Under the pieces are notes generated by a model. It worked only from the letters and a program-made list of their open reading frames with translations. It did no database searches and was not told where the DNA came from. From positions 1,948,001 through 2,012,000 of the forward strand of contig NZ_CP150951.2 in NCBI RefSeq assembly GCF_038069655.2: a stretch of 64,000 bases of DNA. Direction: 5' to 3'. The position numbers were made by a program, and so were the translations under genes. Positions 51,892 through 61,081 of this stretch are shown piece by piece. This DNA comes from Yoonia sp. BS5-3. Lineage in GTDB: Bacteria; Pseudomonadota; Alphaproteobacteria; Rhodobacterales; Rhodobacteraceae. The stretch's first letter is position 1. Every line of letters begins with the position of its first letter.

Positions 51892-53508
51892 ATGGCCCGC
51901 GCTCTTTTAGCGAGTTTCGCAGATAGTCTTTCGCTTAGTGACCCGAACGCCCCGTTGACCCCTGGCCAGCTGCGCATTGATTTGCTGTCTGGCCTGACGG
52001 TTGCCCTGGCACTGGTTCCTGAGGCTGTGGCATTTGCCTTTGTTGCCGGGGTAGAGCCTTTGGTTGGTCTTTACGCTGCTTTTATCGTCGGATTGATTAC
52101 GGCTGTCTTTGGCGGTCGTCCTGGTATGATTTCGGGTGCGACTGGCGCGCTTGCGGTGGTTATGGTCAGCCTCGTGTCCCAACACGGGGTTGAGTATCTG
52201 TTTGCGACCGTTGTTTTGATGGGCCTGATCCAGATTTTTGTCGGCATAATGCGCTGGGGGAAGTTCATTCGGCTGGTCCCGCATCCTGTGATGCTGGGCT
52301 TTGTGAATGGTCTGGCCATCGTGATTTTCCTGGCGCAGCTCGGTCAGTTTCAGGTACCCGGCACGTCTCATGGCGGCGGCCATGGTGTGGCGAGCGGTGA
52401 GTGGCTTTCGGGCGCGCCGCTATATCTGATGTTGGGCCTTGTGGCCCTGACGATGTTGATCATCTGGCTGATGCCGCGGATCACAAATGTCATCCCAGCG
52501 CCTTTGGCCGGGATTGCGATTGTAGCAGCGATTGTTATTGGTTTTGGGTTGGATGTGCCGCTAGTCGGCGATTTGGCCAGTATTGAGGGTGGTCTGCCCC
52601 CTTTCCACGTACCAATGGTGCCACTGACCTGGGACACGTTTGAGATCATCTTGCCTTATGCGCTGATCCTGGCCGCCATCGGTCTGATCGAAAGTCTTCT
52701 GACCCTGAACCTTGTTGGTGAAATGACTGGCAAGCGCGGCGGTGCAAGTCAGGAATGCCTCGCCCAGGGCGCAGCAAACACTGTGACCGGCTTTTTCGGC
52801 GGGATGGGCGGCTGTGCGATGATTGGGCAATCCATGATCAACGTTAAGTCCGGGGGCCGGACACGGGTCGCCGGTATTGCCGCTGCCCTGTTCCTGCTGG
52901 GTTTCATCCTATTTGCCAGCAGCCTGATTGAGCAAATTCCGCTGGCTGCTTTGGTCGGTGTGATGTTCATGGTTGTGATTGGCACATTTGCCTGGAACTC
53001 ATTGACGATCCTGCGCAAGGTGCCCCGCACAGATGCCTTTGTGACTATCTTGGTGACCATTGTGACCGTGGCGACAGATTTGGCCACAGCCGTTGTGGTG
53101 GGTGTGATTGTTTCGGCCCTCGCCTATGCCTGGAACAACGCGACGCGTATTCATGCCAAGACCTATGAAACCCCTGAAGGTGCCAAAGTTTATAAGATTC
53201 AAGGGCCGCTTTTCTTTGGCTCATCGGATGGATTTACCGAGCTGTTCCAGTTGGAGAAGGACCCGCAGCTTGTCATCGTCGATTTTGATGACAGCCGCGT
53301 TGTTGATCAATCGGCCTTACAGGCGATTGAGGCAGTCGCGATGAAATATGAGCAAGCGGGCAAGCGTATTCAATTGCGTCATCTGACACCGGATTGCCAT
53401 CAGCTGCTTTCAAAGGCCGGTCACTTGATTGTCGATAGTGACGATGATCCTGATTATGCTCTGGCGGTCGATTACAGCGTGAAGACCGGCATTATCGGCG
53501 GGCATTAA
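51892..53508 (+). CDS. SulP-family anion transporter with STAS domain
   Basis: A 538-residue SLC26/SulP permease. About twelve membrane segments span residues ~25-410 (with LVPEAVAFAFVAGVEPLVGL and the GGMGGCAMIGQSMINVKSGG stretch). A C-terminal cytoplasmic STAS domain follows (about 420-525; VIVDFDDSRVVDQSALQAIE). Members carry sulfate, bicarbonate or dicarboxylates; the substrate is not evident. The frame is open from 51787, but AGGA 6 nt before the ATG at 51892 and the family pattern favour that start. It is divergent from mtnP. Confidence 0.93.
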   Translation: MARALLASFADSLSLSDPNAPLTPGQLRIDLLSGLTVALALVPEAVAFAFVAGVEPLVGLYAAFIVGLITAVFGGRPGMISGATGALAVVMVSLVSQHGVEYLFATVVLMGLIQIFVGIMRWGKFIRLVPHPVMLGFVNGLAIVIFLAQLGQFQVPGTSHGGGHGVASGEWLSGAPLYLMLGLVALTMLIIWLMPRITNVIPAPLAGIAIVAAIVIGFGLDVPLVGDLASIEGGLPPFHVPMVPLTWDTFEIILPYALILAAIGLIESLLTLNLVGEMTGKRGGASQECLAQGAANTVTGFFGGMGGCAMIGQSMINVKSGGRTRVAGIAAALFLLGFILFASSLIEQIPLAALVGVMFMVVIGTFAWNSLTILRKVPRTDAFVTILVTIVTVATDLATAVVVGVIVSALAYAWNNATRIHAKTYETPEGAKVYKIQGPLFFGSSDGFTELFQLEKDPQLVIVDFDDSRVVDQSALQAIEAVAMKYEQAGKRIQLRHLTPDCHQLLSKAGHLIVDSDDDPDYALAVDYSVKTGIIGGH

Positions 53509-53526
53509 GCCCCGCCGTTCTGCCGC

Positions 53527-54132
53527 CTAGCTGCCGGGGCGTTCAAGGCTGAATGCCTCGTCGATCACGGAATAATCCTTGTAGCCAAGACGTGTCAGCG
53601 GCTTGAAGCGCGTCACATCAAACATGCCGTTGACCAGACAATCATCGCGCAGATGCACGCCGGTAACTTCGCCGAACACCACCAGGTTGGCCGCACCCGG
53701 TAGTTGCACAACTTGTGTTAGTTTGCATTCCAGTGTCGCCGGGGCGTCTGCAACGCGCGGGCAGTCGATCGTGCTGCACGCGGCCTTTTGGATCGACGCG
53801 AGGGCGAATTCATCCGTTGCCCGGTCCCATGGTCCCGCGGTTTGGTTCATCATGTCCCGTGCGGCGTATTCCACGATATTCACGGCAAACACGCCGGTGT
53901 CGCGGATATTGGCAACGCTGTCTTTGGTGTCGCCGCGGTCTGGCTTGGCACTGGTTGATGCGAACATGACCTGTGGCGGCTCATATGCCACGGCGTTAAA
54001 GAAGGAATAAGGCGCCAAATTGTCCTGCCCATCTGCCCCGCGCGTGGCGATCCAGCCAATCGGGCGCGGTGTGACGACGGCGTTAAACGGATTATGGGGC
54101 AAACCATGCCCATTTTTGGGTTCGTAGAACAT
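53527..54132 (-). CDS. Flavin reductase-like (FMN-binding split-barrel) protein
   Basis: A 201-residue protein of the flavin-reductase-like domain family: TPRPIGWIATRGADGQDNLAPYSFFNAV near the N-terminus is the flavin-binding strand-loop, and FAVNIVEYAARDMMNQTAG follows. Such proteins bind FMN and may reduce free flavin or act on aromatic or acyl substrates; no partner monooxygenase is nearby. The ATG at 54132 fits the domain start. It is divergent from the adjacent acetyltransferase, with 70 bp between starts. Confidence 0.9.
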   Translation of the reverse strand: MFYEPKNGHGLPHNPFNAVVTPRPIGWIATRGADGQDNLAPYSFFNAVAYEPPQVMFASTSAKPDRGDTKDSVANIRDTGVFAVNIVEYAARDMMNQTAGPWDRATDEFALASIQKAACSTIDCPRVADAPATLECKLTQVVQLPGAANLVVFGEVTGVHLRDDCLVNGMFDVTRFKPLTRLGYKDYSVIDEAFSLERPGS

Positions 54133-54202
54133 GCTGTGGCCTTTTCGTTCGATTGCCCAAGGGGTAACGTCGCCGCACGCCTTTGGCCAGACGAAAGACA
54201 AG

Positions 54203-54703
54203 ATGCAACAAACCCAGATTCATCTGGCCCCCGAGACCCCTGATGACTGGTGGGAGGTCGAAGCGCTTTATGATTTATGCTTTGCGCCGGGCCGTTCTGC
54301 CTTATCATCGTATCGGCTGCGTGAAGGCGTTGATCCGATCGCGCCGCTTTGTATGACGGCCCGGGATAAGGATGGGGTTTTGGCAGGCGCTGTGCGCAAT
54401 TGGCCGGTTCGGGTCGGGCAAGATGTGACCATCCTGCTGGGCCCCATTGCGGTGCATCCCACGCGCCAGGGCGAGGGTGTGGCCGGTTTGCTGATCCGGG
54501 CCTGCCTGGCGCAAGCCCGCACCGATGGGTGGGAACGGATCATGCTGGTTGGGGATGCGCCGTATTATCGCCGGTTCGGTTTTCAGCAACTGCCCGCTGT
54601 CCGGATGCCGCCGCCGACCAACCCTGAGCGGGTGCTGGGCCTTGCCCTGTGCGAAGGCGCGTGGGAGGGTGTAAGCGGGCTTGTGGAACCGGCCCGCGAT
54701 TGA
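54203..54703 (+). CDS. GNAT acetyltransferase (YhbS-like)
   Basis: A 166-residue GNAT-fold protein of the YhbS type. It has an N-terminal substrate region, the acetyl-CoA-binding sequence LLGPIAVHPTRQGEGVAGLLI (motif A, within about 75-95), and YYRRFGFQQLPAVRMPPP near the C-terminus. The substrate is unknown. The ATG at 54203 gives the usual family length; the upstream frame overlaps the divergent flavin reductase start. Confidence 0.9.
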   Translation: MQQTQIHLAPETPDDWWEVEALYDLCFAPGRSALSSYRLREGVDPIAPLCMTARDKDGVLAGAVRNWPVRVGQDVTILLGPIAVHPTRQGEGVAGLLIRACLAQARTDGWERIMLVGDAPYYRRFGFQQLPAVRMPPPTNPERVLGLALCEGAWEGVSGLVEPARD

Positions 54704-54733
54704 ATTTCGTTTTGGCAAGCCCATCTAAGACAT

Positions 54734-55537
54734 ATGAGCGACGCTGATATTCTGATGAAAGAGATTAACCCCGCAAATCCGCCCGAGCCCCTATCCACGG
54801 CGGCCCGGTCCGAAATTGCTGATCTGGCTGAACGTCAACGCAAAGCCAATGGGCTTTTGATGCAGGCTGTAAATTTCGTAGGGGGGCAGCTTGAGGATAC
54901 GCTAAAAATGCTTCCTTCGGCCAGCCGCGCGCGCGTCGATGACGTAGTCCGCGCAGCGCTGCAGCAAAGCTATGACTTGGCGAGCAAATCACGCGGCGGT
55001 GTCTGGCAGACGATAGGCTCGGACCGCATGCATCGTTTGATTGGCACGGTCTCTGGCGCGGTTGGGGGCTTCGGCGGCCTACCTACCGCGATTGCAGAAT
55101 TGCCCGTTGCCACGACTGTAATTTTCCGGGCCGTGCATCATGTCGCGGTAGAACATGGCGAGGACCCGGATGCGGTAGAGACCCGGATGCAATGTCTTGC
55201 CGTTTTTGGCACTGGCGGGCCGACCGATGCCGATGATGGCGTCGATATCTCATTCATCGGTGCCCGGTTGGGGATTTCTGGCGCGGCGGTGAATGGATTG
55301 ATCAGCAAGGTTGCGCCAAAATTTGCCGCTGTCTTGTCCCAGAAATTGGCCAGCCAGGCCGTTCCTATTCTGGGGGCTGCCGCCGGGGCTGGCACCAATT
55401 ATGTCTTTGTGGACTACTATGTTGCCATGGCCCATGTGCATTTTGGCTTGCGCCGTTTGGCCCGTATTCATGGCGATGACGCTGTCGCGGAAGAGTTCCA
55501 CCGCTGCTTGGCCGCGGGGCGCTTGCCTCAGACCTGA
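54734..55537 (+). CDS. EcsC-family protein
   Basis: A 267-residue protein with the EcsC domain: helical N-terminus, then a Gly/Ala-rich hydrophobic core (GTVSGAVGGFGGLPTAIAELPVATTVIFRAV and the later GAAAGAGTNYVFVDYYVAMAHVHFGLRRL). EcsC was named from a Bacillus ABC-transporter operon, but its function is unknown and no transporter gene is adjacent here. The last 10 bp overlap the convergent ptsP gene. Confidence 0.85.
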   Translation: MSDADILMKEINPANPPEPLSTAARSEIADLAERQRKANGLLMQAVNFVGGQLEDTLKMLPSASRARVDDVVRAALQQSYDLASKSRGGVWQTIGSDRMHRLIGTVSGAVGGFGGLPTAIAELPVATTVIFRAVHHVAVEHGEDPDAVETRMQCLAVFGTGGPTDADDGVDISFIGARLGISGAAVNGLISKVAPKFAAVLSQKLASQAVPILGAAAGAGTNYVFVDYYVAMAHVHFGLRRLARIHGDDAVAEEFHRCLAAGRLPQT

Positions 55538-57771
55538 TAGACAAGCCAGTCGGCCACAGCGCGCCGGACGGATTGTTCGCCTTTGGCTATCGCATCATCC
55601 ATAACCGCGCGCACATCGTTCAGATCAATCCGCCGCAACAGGTGCTTTACCGGCCCGATTGAGGCCGGGCGCATCGATAATGTGCGCAGCCCGAGCGCGG
55701 CGAAACACAAGGCTTCGACAGGGCGGCCTGCATCCTCGCCGCAGAAAGACAGCGGCGTATTTGATGCTTCGCACCGCTGGATCACCTGTTTGATGAAGGA
55801 CAGAAAGCTGACATCCAGCGTGTCGTAGCGTTTGCGCACCCGTTCATTTTCACGGTCTGCAGCAAAGAAGAACTGCTTGAGGTCATTGCCGCCGATAGAA
55901 ATGAAATCGACCTCTTCAAAAAACGCATCCGGTGCGAAGCCGAGCGAGGGCGTTTCAAGCATCGCGCCAACCTCAAGCTTTTCAGGTAGCGGGTGCCCAA
56001 GCTTTGTTTCTCGCGCGATGGCCTTGTCCATCTCGGCCCGTGCGGCCCGAAATTCGCTGATCTGCGTGATGAAGGGGAACATCACCGCCAAGGGCTGTCC
56101 ATTGGCGGCCCGCAGCAATGCCTGCAATTGCATACGCAACACGCCGGGCTTATCCAGCCCGACCCGAATGGCCCGCCATCCCATTGCCGGGTTCGGTTCA
56201 TCATTGGGCTTCATGTAAGGCAGGACCTTATCCGACCCGATATCAAGCGTTCGGAAGGCAACTCGCTGGCCCTGGGCCGCATTCAATACCCGCGTATAGA
56301 GCGCCGAAAGTTCCGCCCGCCTGGGCATTTGATTGCGGATCAGGAATTGCAATTCGGTCCGAAACAGCCCAACGCCTTCTGCCCCAGAACCTGCAAGCGA
56401 CGGCAAATCCGCGATCAGGCCCGCGTTCATCTGCAATGCAATGACCTGGCCGCATTTTGTTTCGGCAGGCAGGTCGCGAATGGACGCATAGCGTTCTTGC
56501 GCGCGCGTTTGCATCGCGATCTTGTCGCGGAAAGCTGAATGCACGGTGTCGTCGGGCCGCAGATGCGCAATGCCTTGTTCGCCATCCACAAGGATCGTAT
56601 CGCCGTTCAATGCCTCACGCGTGACGCCTTTGGCGTTGATAATCAGCGGAATGGCCCAGGCTCGTGCGACGATCGTGGCGTGGCTACCGACCGAGCCTTC
56701 CTCTAACACGATCCCTTTGATCTTTTTGCCATATTCCAGCAATTCGCCGGGTCCGATATTGCGGGCTATCAGGATTGGATGGTCGGGCATATCAGCCCGC
56801 ACATCTGCCCCTTGCCCGGTCAGAATGCGCAGCAGCCGGTTTGACAGATCGTCAAGATCATGTAGCCTTTCGCGCAAATAAGGATCAGCTGATTTCGACA
56901 GCCGCGCCCGCGCCAATGATTGTTCTTTTTCAACGGCCGCTTCGGCTGAAAGACCGTTTTCAATATCGGCCTTCATCCGTCTGAGCCAGCTGCTGGAATT
57001 GGCAAACATCCTGTAGGCTTCAAGCACTTGCGCCTGTTCGGGATCGACCGTTCGCGCCCCGACCAGCATATTGTCGACGGCTTTGCGTAGCTCATCAATG
57101 GCGCTGACAAGCCTTGTATGTTCCTGCGCAGGATCGTCCGAGATCGGATTGGTCACCACAACGCGCGGCTCGTGCAAGAACACTTCGCCCTCGCTTGCGC
57201 CTTCTTGCGCCACCGATCCGCGCAGCAAAACGGGTTGCTGATGCCGGGCTGACAGGGCGGCCCCTTCGCCGACAAAAGCGCCCAGTTCGGTCATCTCGGC
57301 GATTACCATCGCAACGATTTCAAGCGCGTAGACTTCGTCGGGCGTGTATTCCCGTGCCTCTTTGGATTGCACCACCAGCACGCCCAGCACATCGCCCAAG
57401 CGTTGGATCGGCACACCGCAGAATGATGAATACCGTTCCTCGCCGGTTTCGGGCATGTATCGAAAGCCCTTTTCAGCGGGGGCGTCGGGGGTGTTGATGA
57501 CCGATCTGTTCTTGGCCGTTCGCCCGACCAGACCTTCACCAAGACGCATGCGGGTCTGGTGAACGGCTGAGGCCTCAAGCCCCATGGTTGCGCAGAGTTC
57601 AAGTGTTTCGGCATCCCGAAACAGGTAGATCGAACAAACCTCGGTTCCCATCTGATCTGCGATCAGATTGACAACACTGTCTAGCCGGGCCTGACCTTCG
57701 TTGTCAGCCGCAAGGACCTCGCGCAAGCGTCCAAGAAGCTTGCGGCTTTCGCTTTCAAACCGATCTGGCAT
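55528..57771 (-). CDS. ptsP: Phosphoenolpyruvate–protein phosphotransferase PtsP (EI-Ntr)
   Basis: EI-Ntr is the first enzyme of the nitrogen-related phosphotransferase chain (to NPr and EIIA-Ntr). The 747-residue protein has an N-terminal GAF domain (about 15-165), the phospho-histidine motif GSHATIVARAWAIP (His about 364) and a C-terminal PEP-binding TIM barrel (LFRTELQFLIRNQ; SFCGEDAGRPVEAL). GGGGGA precedes the ATG. It lies 38 bp after lysC on the same strand. The GAF domain suggests sensing of a nitrogen metabolite such as glutamine, known for the family. Confidence 0.96.
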   Translation of the reverse strand: MPDRFESESRKLLGRLREVLAADNEGQARLDSVVNLIADQMGTEVCSIYLFRDAETLELCATMGLEASAVHQTRMRLGEGLVGRTAKNRSVINTPDAPAEKGFRYMPETGEERYSSFCGVPIQRLGDVLGVLVVQSKEAREYTPDEVYALEIVAMVIAEMTELGAFVGEGAALSARHQQPVLLRGSVAQEGASEGEVFLHEPRVVVTNPISDDPAQEHTRLVSAIDELRKAVDNMLVGARTVDPEQAQVLEAYRMFANSSSWLRRMKADIENGLSAEAAVEKEQSLARARLSKSADPYLRERLHDLDDLSNRLLRILTGQGADVRADMPDHPILIARNIGPGELLEYGKKIKGIVLEEGSVGSHATIVARAWAIPLIINAKGVTREALNGDTILVDGEQGIAHLRPDDTVHSAFRDKIAMQTRAQERYASIRDLPAETKCGQVIALQMNAGLIADLPSLAGSGAEGVGLFRTELQFLIRNQMPRRAELSALYTRVLNAAQGQRVAFRTLDIGSDKVLPYMKPNDEPNPAMGWRAIRVGLDKPGVLRMQLQALLRAANGQPLAVMFPFITQISEFRAARAEMDKAIARETKLGHPLPEKLEVGAMLETPSLGFAPDAFFEEVDFISIGGNDLKQFFFAADRENERVRKRYDTLDVSFLSFIKQVIQRCEASNTPLSFCGEDAGRPVEALCFAALGLRTLSMRPASIGPVKHLLRRIDLNDVRAVMDDAIAKGEQSVRRAVADWLVYQV

Positions 57772-57809
57772 TGGTCCCCCGCGTCACGGCAAGACCCCCC
57801 AGAGCTGGA

Positions 57810-59048
57810 TCAGGCCGCCTTTTCCAATTCGAAAGCATCATGCAGGGCTTGGACGGCAAGTTCCATGTATTTTCTGTCAATCAGGACGGAAATTTTTATC
57901 TCTGAGGTTGTAATGACCTTAATATTAATCCCCTCATCGTGGAGTGCCTTAAACATTTGCGCTGCGACACCCGCATGACTGCGCATCCCGATTCCCACGA
58001 CGGAAACCTTGGCGACCCCTTCATCGGCGATCAGATCATGAAAGTTGATCTCGCCCGCTGCTTTCGCCTCTTCCATGGCTTTGGAGGCGCGCAAAGTCTG
58101 ATCAACGGGGCAAGAGAACGTCATATCCGTCCGCCCCTCTTCCGAGATGTTTTGCACGATCATATCGACATTCACCCCGGCCTCGGCCAAGGGCCCAAAG
58201 ATCGCGGCGGCGATCCCGGGCCGGTCGGCGACCGAAATCAGCGTCATCTTTGCTTCGTCCCGGGAATAGGCGACGCCGGCAACAACATTTGATTCCATGA
58301 TTTCCTCCTCGTCGCAGACCAGCGTTCCGGCGCTGTCCGACGGTTCTTCGAATGATGACAGGACCCGCAGGCGTACTTTGTAGCGCATGGCCAGTTCGAC
58401 GGATCGGGTTTGCAGGACTTTCGCACCAAGCGAAGCCAGTTCAAGCATTTCTTCAAATGCGATCTTGTCCAGTTTGCGTGCTTTGCTCGCGATGCGCGGA
58501 TCAGTCGTGTAGACCCCGTCGACATCGGTGTAGATATCACAGCGTTCGGCCCCGAAAGCGGCCGCAAAGGCAACTGCTGTGGTGTCAGAGCCCCCACGGC
58601 CCAGTGTTGTGATCCGTCCGTCGGGGCTGATCCCCTGGAACCCGGCCACAACGGCGACTTTCATTCCTTCGCCAAATTTTGCGTTGATATTGTCTGTTGG
58701 GATTTCTTCGATCCGCGCGCTCGCATGCGCATCGTTTGTTTTCAGCGGCACCTGCCAACCTTGCCAACTGCGGGCCGGAATTTCCATTTCCTGCAGCCGC
58801 AGCGCCATCAGCCCCGCGGTGACGTTTTCACCCGATGAGACGATCGCATCATATTCGCGGGCGTCATAAAGGGGGGAGGTTTCCTTGACCCAGCCTTCCA
58901 GCTCATTTGTTTTGCCGGACATCGCCGAGACAATGACGATCACGTCATAGCCATTGGCCACCTCGCGTGCGACCCGTTTGGCGGCGCGGGCGATCCTGTC
59001 CAGATTGGCGACAGATGTTCCGCCGAATTTCATAACAAGCGTTGGCAT
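57810..59048 (-). CDS. lysC: Aspartate kinase
   Basis: The first enzyme of the lysine/threonine/methionine branch: it phosphorylates aspartate. The 412-residue monofunctional form has VMKFGGTSV at the N-terminus, VIVSAMSGKTNEL, and the GRGGSDTTAVAFAAAFGAE segment. Two C-terminal ACT domains (about 265-405) usually bind lysine or threonine for feedback control. The ATG at 59048 with GGAAGA upstream is preferred over the open extension to 59144. It is probably co-transcribed with ptsP. Confidence 0.96.
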   Translation of the reverse strand: MPTLVMKFGGTSVANLDRIARAAKRVAREVANGYDVIVIVSAMSGKTNELEGWVKETSPLYDAREYDAIVSSGENVTAGLMALRLQEMEIPARSWQGWQVPLKTNDAHASARIEEIPTDNINAKFGEGMKVAVVAGFQGISPDGRITTLGRGGSDTTAVAFAAAFGAERCDIYTDVDGVYTTDPRIASKARKLDKIAFEEMLELASLGAKVLQTRSVELAMRYKVRLRVLSSFEEPSDSAGTLVCDEEEIMESNVVAGVAYSRDEAKMTLISVADRPGIAAAIFGPLAEAGVNVDMIVQNISEEGRTDMTFSCPVDQTLRASKAMEEAKAAGEINFHDLIADEGVAKVSVVGIGMRSHAGVAAQMFKALHDEGINIKVITTSEIKISVLIDRKYMELAVQALHDAFELEKAA

Positions 59049-59222
59049 TGATCTTCCAAGGTCTTGGGTTCGATTTTCTAGCAGTCCTTTAATGGCCGCA
59101 CCGGACAAGGGCAATGCGGAACTGCGGGGCAGGGGGCCGGGCATGTGGGAAGAGTTTGGTTTTCTTCCCCGTGATCATGCGCCCCTTCGTTGTGATGATG
59201 CCGAAACTAGGAAGGGACGGAA

Positions 59223-59432
59223 GTGGAACGCATCGCACTTATATTGGCAATGGAACTATCCGACAGCGAACGGAATGCTCTGGCCAAGGTCGCCGGGTGC
59301 CATGCCGCCGTGCCTGATCCGCTTGTCGTGCAATTGCGGCGTTTGCGACTGATTGACCCGGATGATGTACGGCCGACACCGCTGGGCCGTGATGTTTTGC
59401 GCCTTTTGCGTCAAGATCGCAAAGCGTCCTGA
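59223..59432 (+). CDS. Small protein of unknown function with winged-helix-like end
   Basis: A 69-residue frame starting at GTG, preceded by GGAAGGGACGG. The C-terminal half reads LVVQLRRLRLIDPDDVRPTPLGRDVLRLL, which resembles the recognition-helix/wing end of MarR/PadR-like domains. The whole could be a truncated or minimal winged-helix protein, but this is weak. Coding appearance is good and it fills the gap between lysC and the SDR gene. An alternative start is the ATG at 59250. Confidence 0.5.
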   Translation: MERIALILAMELSDSERNALAKVAGCHAAVPDPLVVQLRRLRLIDPDDVRPTPLGRDVLRLLRQDRKAS

Positions 59433-59444
59433 TGTCAACACGAC

Positions 59445-60095
59445 CTAGTAGGCGTGCGTGGTCCCATCCCATGTTTCAAAACAGCCGGTGCTGCTTAGCG
59501 ATAGCGCTTCAAACCGGGCCATCAACCCGGTCTTCGCCTCATCAACGGTGATCGCCGCGGTCGCCCCGCCCATATCGGTTTTCACCCAACCGGGGTGATA
59601 AATGCCGACGCTGATCCCCTCAGGTTCCAGATCGGTGGCCAGATTGCGCCCAAGGTTCAAGACAGCAGCCTTGCTGGCCCGGTAAATGTAGCTGCCGCCC
59701 GGCGCACGGGTGTGTGAGGCCATTTGCGATGAAATGATGGCGATTTTGCTGTTCGGCGACCGGCGCAAAGCGGGCAGAAGATGTTGGATCGTCAAAAAGA
59801 CGCCCGTCACATTGGTTGCAAAACTGTCCGCCCACATACCGGCAGGAAAGCCATCCTCAAGCGCCTCGCCCTTGTCCAGATAGACCCCGGCGTTGCACAC
59901 CAGCAGGTCAAGCGCGGTGTCCCCCAACCTGTGGGCCAGGTCCCGATGTGATCCGGGGTCGGTCACATCAAGCTGCCGCATCGCGCCATCATCAGCCTGT
60001 CGATGGGTGCCAATCATATTTGCGCCCTGCGTGCGATAGCCGTCAAAAAGCGCTTTGCCGATGCCCCGACTGGCCCCTGTGATCAAGATGGTCAT
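59445..60095 (-). CDS. Short-chain dehydrogenase/reductase
   Basis: A 216-residue SDR-family oxidoreductase: N-terminal cofactor motif TGASRGIG (6-13), CNAGVY, the catalytic Ser in IISSQMAS and YRASK for Tyr/Lys, followed by HPGWVKTDMGG. It is short, so probably a 'classical' SDR without extra domains; substrate unknown. AGGAGGA precedes the ATG. It is the third gene of a NUDIX–DUF1178–SDR operon, 21 bp after DUF1178. Confidence 0.92.
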   Translation of the reverse strand: MTILITGASRGIGKALFDGYRTQGANMIGTHRQADDGAMRQLDVTDPGSHRDLAHRLGDTALDLLVCNAGVYLDKGEALEDGFPAGMWADSFATNVTGVFLTIQHLLPALRRSPNSKIAIISSQMASHTRAPGGSYIYRASKAAVLNLGRNLATDLEPEGISVGIYHPGWVKTDMGGATAAITVDEAKTGLMARFEALSLSSTGCFETWDGTTHAY

Positions 60096-60116
60096 ATGCT
60101 TCCTCCTGTACCCGGT

Positions 60117-60521
60117 TCAATTGGTTTTTTTGCGCGGCACAAAGGGCAGGGGCAGGACCGGAACACCGTCTTCGACCAGCTTTTTGGCATCGTCGATTTT
60201 CGCCTCGCCATAGATGGGCCGTTCGGGGATCACGCCATCATGCATATCCCGCGCTTCTTGCACAAAAGAGTTGCCGACATAGTCGGAATTTGCCTCAACC
60301 TCATCACGTAGCTTGTGCAGTGGGTTTTCCGCCGGTTTGGGCGGCGCAATGGTCTTTGACGTGCTTACCGCCGGGGCCATGATCGTTTTGGTCACGGCGG
60401 TTGACCCGCAAGTCGCGCAACTGACCATCCCAGCAGCAACAAGCCGATCAAAGGCGTTGCCCGATTGAAACCAGCTTTCAAATTCGTGGTCTTTGTCGCA
60501 TTTCAGATGGAAGCGGATCAT
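60117..60521 (-). CDS. DUF1178 family protein
   Basis: A 134-residue protein matching the alphaproteobacterial/betaproteobacterial DUF1178 family: N-terminal MIRFHLKCDKDHEFESWF, then VSCATCGS (a possible half of a zinc-ribbon with the first Cys), a Pro-rich linker, and the conserved EARDMHDGVIPERPIYGEA segment. The function is unknown. It is transcribed with the NUDIX gene 26 bp upstream and the SDR gene downstream. Confidence 0.9.
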   Translation of the reverse strand: MIRFHLKCDKDHEFESWFQSGNAFDRLVAAGMVSCATCGSTAVTKTIMAPAVSTSKTIAPPKPAENPLHKLRDEVEANSDYVGNSFVQEARDMHDGVIPERPIYGEAKIDDAKKLVEDGVPVLPLPFVPRKKTN

Positions 60522-60547
60522 GGCGGGCTGCGTTGTTTCAATGGCGT

Positions 60548-61048
60548 CTAGGTAGACTTTTTTGCGGGGTGTGCAAGTTTAAGCATATGCTGCGGATTAA
60601 AGGTTGCCACGATGTGCTTAAGTTCTGGTTCAGATAGTTTTTTGGCAGCCTTTTTCTGACTGAACCACTTGCGCCGCCGCTGATGTTTTTCCGGCCAGTC
60701 GCTATGGGTATGACGCACGTGAAGGGGATAGACCATGGTGATGATTGGCGCGTTGTCCAGTTTATGTGACCTGCTGTAGCTGAATACGCCCAAGCAGATA
60801 TCGGTTGTTTCACCGCTGAGCCCGGCCTCTTCAAAGGCTTCGGTTGCCGCTGCTGCCGCCGGTGTTTGCTTGTGCATTGGCCAGCCTTTGGGAATAATCC
60901 AGCGTTTGCGTGTCCGGCTGGTGATCAGGCAGATTTCGACCTTGTCATTCTTGATCCGCCAGCAAAGTGCCGCGAATTGCGCGCGCACATCCGTTTTGCG
61001 CCCGCCGCGCAATTTAAGAGGAAGTTGCCGCGCCGCTTTTTTTGCCAT
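60548..61048 (-). CDS. NUDIX hydrolase
   Basis: A 166-residue NUDIX-fold hydrolase. The NUDIX box reads GWPMHKQTPAAAAATEAFEE followed by AGL (about 57-79), preceded by RKRWIIPKG. It departs from the consensus GX5EX7REUXEEXGU at two places (Q for the first E, T for R) but keeps the EE pair. Relatives hydrolyse diphosphoinositol or diadenosine polyphosphates; the substrate is unknown here. AGGA precedes the ATG at 61048. It heads the operon and is divergent from the deacetylase-like gene. Confidence 0.88.
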   Translation of the reverse strand: MAKKAARQLPLKLRGGRKTDVRAQFAALCWRIKNDKVEICLITSRTRKRWIIPKGWPMHKQTPAAAAATEAFEEAGLSGETTDICLGVFSYSRSHKLDNAPIITMVYPLHVRHTHSDWPEKHQRRRKWFSQKKAAKKLSEPELKHIVATFNPQHMLKLAHPAKKST

Positions 61049-61081
61049 GGTTCCTGTCTGAAATTGCGTTACATCCACGCC

